Of a stretch of DNA of 57,869 bases, positions 54,275-57,869 are shown one piece after another (the stretch's first letter is position 1; each line of letters opens with the position of its first letter). Below the pieces are notes generated by a model that saw nothing but the letters and a program-made list of their open reading frames with translations, was not told the DNA's origin and did no database searches. The DNA lies in the IMG/VR virus record IMGVR_UViG_3300008448_000091, positions 1 through 57,869 of that record; one strand, written 5' to 3'. Source of the DNA: a virus. The position numbers and the translations under genes were made by a program.

Positions 54275-56581
54275 ATGCCATTTCAAGTTAGTCCTGGCGT
54301 AAATGTATCTGAAATTGACCTAACTACGGTTGTTCCCGCTGTTTCCACTACGGAAGGTGCCCTTGCTGGCGTTTTCCGTTGGGGTCCAGTCGGTGAGAGA
54401 GTCCTTGTTGACTCTGAACAAAACCTAGTTAATAGATTCGGTAAGCCAACAAATCATAACGCAGAAACATTTTTCACTGCAGCCAACTTTCTATCATACG
54501 GCAATAAACTGTATGTAGTAAGAACAGCAAACACAACAGCAGCTTCAAATAATACAACAGTCAGTGCAGTGGAGAACGGTGCAAACCTGACTCTTGCAGC
54601 TACTGCTACATCTTTGGGTATTGCAGCTGGTGATACACTAATTCACGCAGGTGTGAGTTACGTAATCGCTACAGCTGATGGTACAGCAAACGTTGTATTG
54701 ACAGGTGTTTCTAATACAGACGCAATCTTCAATACCAGTGAAGGTATTGTTTTCCAAACAGCCGCAGGTGCGTATACAGCTATTGCTAATACGGGTGCTG
54801 CAACATCACTTGCTACATTTACTGCGAAAAACGAAGATGAGTTCAATACTCGCATGGATGCTGGTTCTTTTGCTAGTGCAGATACAGATGTTCTGTACAT
54901 TGCAAAATATCCCGGTGCACTTGGAAACTCATTGAAAGTTTCTGTTTGCGATAGCGCAAGCGCATATAAATCAACAGCCAACCTTGACAACGGTGACGCA
55001 TACCTAAGCAGTAACGTTAGTGTTACAAATACCGCAATTGCAATTGGTAGCAAATCGTTTGTTGTTAGTGTAGCGTTCACTGGTTCTGGTACTCTTGCAA
55101 ATGCTCACACACAAGCAACAGCATTGAAAGCAACAATTACTGCTGGTGATGTTATTGAAGTCGGTAATACATCGATTGGTAAGCAATACCTAAAAGTTGC
55201 TTCCGTTGGTGCCATTTCAAACGTTACAACATATTCAACATTTACAGTTACAACTGAAGATGCATATGCACTGTCAACAAACTTTACAGGTAACGCCTCT
55301 ACGGGTATTACACGTTATTGGGAATATTTCAACAGTGTTGATGTAGCTCCTGGTACTTCAGCCTACCAAACAAGCTTTGGTAATGCGTCTGCTGTGGATG
55401 AACTTCACGTTGTTGTTGCTGACCAAGATGGAGCGTTCACGGGTGTTCCTGGAACAGTTCTGGAAGTGTTCAAAGGTTTGTCACGTGCTACTGATGCAAA
55501 AACAGAAGATGGTGCTACAAACTATTATAGAACAGTAATTAATAACGGTTCTAGCTATATTTACAACGTTAACCATAGAGCTAATGCTGCTGCGAACACA
55601 GCAACAAACCTAACAAATTCAACAAATGTAGCTCCATTAACTCTACCTTTTGGTTTGGGTGCTGATGGTTCTACTGAGTCTGCTTTGTCTTTGGGTACTG
55701 TAATTGCTGGTTACGATCTTTTTGCTTCTGCAGAAAGCGTAGACATATCTCTTGTACTAACAGGTAAATCGCGTGGTGGTACAAATGGTGAGCAATTAGC
55801 TAACTATTTGATTGACAATATTGCTGAGTCTCGTAAAGACTGTGTGGTTTTTGCGTCGCCTGATAAAGACGACGTCGTAAACAATGCTGGTGATGAATCA
55901 ACAGATGTTGTTACTTTCCGTAACAGTCTACGTAGCACTTCATATGCTGTGTTGGATTCTGGTTACAAATACCAGTATGACAAGTACAACGACATCTATC
56001 GTTTCATTCCTTTGAATGGCGATACTGCTGGTTTATGTGTACGTACAGATGATGTTCGTGATCCATGGTTCTCTCCTGCTGGTTTCAACCGCGGTCAGAT
56101 TAAGAACATTGTTAAGCTAGCATACAACCCAGGTAAAGCAGAGCGTGATGTTCTGTATAAAGCAGGCGTAAACCCTGTTGTTACATTCCCTGGTCAAGGT
56201 ACTGTTCTGTTTGGTGATAAGACATTGCTTGCTAAACCAAGCGCATTCGATCGTATTAACGTTCGTCGTCTGTTCATCGTTCTGGAAAAAGCAATTGCAA
56301 CAGCTACGAAATTCACACTGTTTGAATTCAATGATGACTTCACACGTGCACAATTCCGTAATCTTGTTGAGCCGTTCCTGCGTGATGTACAAGGTCGTCG
56401 TGGCATTTATGACTTCAAGGTTGTTTGTGATACTACAAATAATACCGGCGAAGTTATCGACCGCAATGAGTTCATTGGTGACATCTATATTAAACCTGCT
56501 AAGAGCATTAACTTCATTCAACTGAACTTTGTTGCTGTTAGAACTGGTGTTGAGTTCTCCGAAGTAGTCGGTCAGTTTTAA
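54275..56581 (+). CDS. 18: Tail sheath protein gp18
   Basis: The 768-residue protein (T4: 659) has the sheath N-terminus VSPGVNVSEIDLTTVVPAVS (5-24), TTEGALAGVFRWGPVGERVL, and the conserved C-terminal domain: ISLVLTGKSRGGTNGEQLAN, DPWFSPAGFNRGQIKNIVKL, INVRRLFIVLEKAIATATKF, FEFNDDFTRAQFRNLVEPFL. The extra length is a variable insert of Asn/Thr-rich beta structure (about 85-340) on the sheath surface. A strong AGAGGGAG ribosome binding site precedes the start. Confidence 0.96.
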   Translation: MPFQVSPGVNVSEIDLTTVVPAVSTTEGALAGVFRWGPVGERVLVDSEQNLVNRFGKPTNHNAETFFTAANFLSYGNKLYVVRTANTTAASNNTTVSAVENGANLTLAATATSLGIAAGDTLIHAGVSYVIATADGTANVVLTGVSNTDAIFNTSEGIVFQTAAGAYTAIANTGAATSLATFTAKNEDEFNTRMDAGSFASADTDVLYIAKYPGALGNSLKVSVCDSASAYKSTANLDNGDAYLSSNVSVTNTAIAIGSKSFVVSVAFTGSGTLANAHTQATALKATITAGDVIEVGNTSIGKQYLKVASVGAISNVTTYSTFTVTTEDAYALSTNFTGNASTGITRYWEYFNSVDVAPGTSAYQTSFGNASAVDELHVVVADQDGAFTGVPGTVLEVFKGLSRATDAKTEDGATNYYRTVINNGSSYIYNVNHRANAAANTATNLTNSTNVAPLTLPFGLGADGSTESALSLGTVIAGYDLFASAESVDISLVLTGKSRGGTNGEQLANYLIDNIAESRKDCVVFASPDKDDVVNNAGDESTDVVTFRNSLRSTSYAVLDSGYKYQYDKYNDIYRFIPLNGDTAGLCVRTDDVRDPWFSPAGFNRGQIKNIVKLAYNPGKAERDVLYKAGVNPVVTFPGQGTVLFGDKTLLAKPSAFDRINVRRLFIVLEKAIATATKFTLFEFNDDFTRAQFRNLVEPFLRDVQGRRGIYDFKVVCDTTNNTGEVIDRNEFIGDIYIKPAKSINFIQLNFVAVRTGVEFSEVVGQF

Positions 56582-56610
56582 TTAATAAATAGAAACAAAG
56601 GAGAACAAAC

Positions 56611-57162
56611 ATGGCGTTTAATGTAAATGAAATTAGAAGTCAACTAACTCTGGGAGGGGCTCGTGGGTCCCTTTTCCAGGTGACTTTTAGTAATCCTGCA
56701 AATAGTGTTGCAGACATTAAAGTTCCTTTCCTCGTTCGTGCTGCTCAAATTCCTCCTTCCGATCTAGGTACTATCGAAGTACCATATTTCGGTCGTAAGG
56801 TAAAGCTGGCTGGTGACCGTACATTCGGTGACTGGACAGTGACAGTTATTAACGATGAAGACTTTTTAGTCCGTAATGCTATGGAAGAGTGGTCTAACAG
56901 AATCAATTCGTTGCAAACAAATTTGCGCTCATTTGGCTCTGCTGCCCCTCTCCTATATAAGTCAACGGGAGAAGTAACACAGTTTTCAAAGACAGGTGTT
57001 CCAATCCGTACATACAAGTTTAACGGAATTTATCCTTCAGCAATTTCATCTATCGACCTTAACTGGGGCGATACTGATTCGATTGAAGAGTTCCAAATTA
57101 CCTTCCAGTATGACTGGTGGGAAGTGAGTGGTGGAGTCACTGGCAACGGTGGCGGAGCTTAA
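56611..57162 (+). CDS. 19: Tail tube protein gp19
   Basis: The 183-residue protein (T4: 163) shows the tube pattern LFQVTFSNPAN, FLVRAAQIPPSDLGTIEVPY (about 40-59), FGDWTVTVINDEDFLVRNAM, YKFNGIYPSAISSIDLNWGD and the end FQITFQYDWWEVSGGV. A strong AAAGGAG ribosome binding site precedes the ATG, and a hairpin terminator follows. Confidence 0.96.
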   Translation: MAFNVNEIRSQLTLGGARGSLFQVTFSNPANSVADIKVPFLVRAAQIPPSDLGTIEVPYFGRKVKLAGDRTFGDWTVTVINDEDFLVRNAMEEWSNRINSLQTNLRSFGSAAPLLYKSTGEVTQFSKTGVPIRTYKFNGIYPSAISSIDLNWGDTDSIEEFQITFQYDWWEVSGGVTGNGGGA

Positions 57163-57172
57163 TATAGAGACT

Positions 57173-57198
57173 GAGCGACCTAGTCGCTCTTCTCTTTA
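57173..57198 (+). terminator. Terminator after gp19
   Basis: GAGCGAC and GTCGCTC form a perfect 7-bp stem around a CTA loop, followed by TTCTCTTT. It would limit expression of the portal relative to sheath and tube. Confidence 0.85.
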
Positions 57199-57209
57199 AT
57201 GGAGTAATT

Positions 57210-57869
57210 ATGGCAAGTCTTTTTGGTTTCGAAATCCGACGTAAGGATGATGAAACAGAAGAAAAAAATCTACCAACATTTGCACCCGAAGTCCAAGACG
57301 ACGGTGCAGTTGTTGTTGCAGCTGGTGGATCCTATGGGACGTATATCGATCTCATGGGTGCAGCTAGAACCGAAGCAGAGCTTGTAACCAAGTATCGTGA
57401 AATGTCAATGCACCCCGAGGTTGAGCGTGCTGTTGATGATATTGTTAACGAAGCTATTGTTTTCGAAGATAATAAAAAACCTATTGAGATTGATCTGGAT
57501 GATGTTAAGTTATCTTCAAATATTAAAAAACTAATCACTCAAGAATTTGATAATGTTCTTAAGTTGATGGATTTTAATAGACACGGATTTGATTTGTTCA
57601 GACGTTGGTATGTCGATGGTAGAATGTATTACCATATGATCATTGATGTTACAAAGCCCAACGAAGGCATCAAAGAGTTGCGTTACGTTGACCCACGCAA
57701 ATTGCGTAAGGTCAGAGAAATTTCACGTAAGCGCGAAAAGAATTCCCAGTCAGCAGTAACCCAAATCCAAACTCACCAAGAGTATTTCGTTTATAACGAA
57801 AGAGGATTTGCTAATAAAGCTGGTGACCCAACAACATCTAATGCAGTGCAGGGTGTTAAGATAGCACCT
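57210..57869 (+). CDS. 20: Portal protein gp20, N-terminal part
   Basis: The frame stays open to the end of the window (220 codons; T4 gp20 has 524 residues). It shows the portal pattern YREMSMHPEVERAVDDIVNE (about 62-81), AIVFEDNKKPIEIDLDDV, FDLFRRWYVDGRMYYHMIID and KELRYVDPRKLRKVRE. The ATG at 57210 follows GGAG. The portal is the head-vertex channel for DNA packaging and initiates head assembly. Confidence 0.95.
   Translation, partial: MASLFGFEIRRKDDETEEKNLPTFAPEVQDDGAVVVAAGGSYGTYIDLMGAARTEAELVTKYREMSMHPEVERAVDDIVNEAIVFEDNKKPIEIDLDDVKLSSNIKKLITQEFDNVLKLMDFNRHGFDLFRRWYVDGRMYYHMIIDVTKPNEGIKELRYVDPRKLRKVREISRKREKNSQSAVTQIQTHQEYFVYNERGFANKAGDPTTSNAVQGVKIAP

Overview
The window is part of the genome of a T4-like myovirus with a contractile tail. 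It carries recognisable counterparts of T4 gp33, gp59 and gp32, gp4, baseplate proteins gp5, gp6, gp7, gp8, gp25, gp26, gp27, gp48, gp53 and gp54, and the block gp13-gp14-gp15-gp16-gp17-gp18-gp19-gp20 in canonical order. Gene order, Asn/Thr/Ser-rich fibre proteins, a 2OG-Fe(II) oxygenase and lipid and queuosine-type metabolic genes resemble marine T4-like phages (cyanophages and relatives). No photosynthesis gene lies in the window, so the host is not identified. The DNA is moderately AT-rich and genes are packed tightly, many with ATGA or TAATG stop/start overlaps.

Layout. 1-2950: tRNA cluster with 16 complete tRNA genes and the 3' part of another, interrupted by a small membrane protein, a QueC-like enzyme and a methyltransferase. 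One tRNA has the C1:A72 signature of an initiator tRNA. 2957-5829: two small conserved phage proteins, a GNAT-like protein on the minus strand and two tandem membrane fatty-acid desaturases. 5887-7723: late-transcription co-activator gp33, helicase loader gp59 and single-strand binding protein gp32. 7724-14099 (minus strand): a GH19-lysozyme virion protein, a second Ala/Pro-rich virion protein, gp26 with an unannotated -1 frameshift extension, gp54-like, a conserved unknown, and gp4. 14113-25146 (plus): gp48, gp53, gp27, a lysozyme-less gp5, gp25, gp6, gp7 and gp8. 25156-42615: very large, repetitive tail/fibre proteins, including two Tyr/Phe repeat proteins. 42612-46344: a cassette of two glycosyltransferase-like genes, a 2OG-Fe(II) oxygenase-like gene, a methyltransferase-like gene and unknowns. 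46396-49863: more modular fibre-type proteins. 49885-57869: neck, terminase, sheath, tube and the start of the portal.

How it works together. Early/middle functions (tRNAs, replication accessory proteins) sit next to the late structural genes. gp33 links a late sigma factor (not in this window) to RNA polymerase, and exact TATAAATA boxes of T4 late type precede gp32, gp18, the desaturases, gp4 and one fibre module. The cell-wall lytic domain normally found in gp5 is absent there, and a separate GH19 protein probably replaces it. The most unusual signals are the programmed frameshift in gp26, the period-4 aromatic repeat proteins with 108-bp superunits, modules and C-terminal tags shared between non-adjacent fibre genes, the QueC gene set between two tRNAs of the queuosine class, and the initiator-like tRNA.
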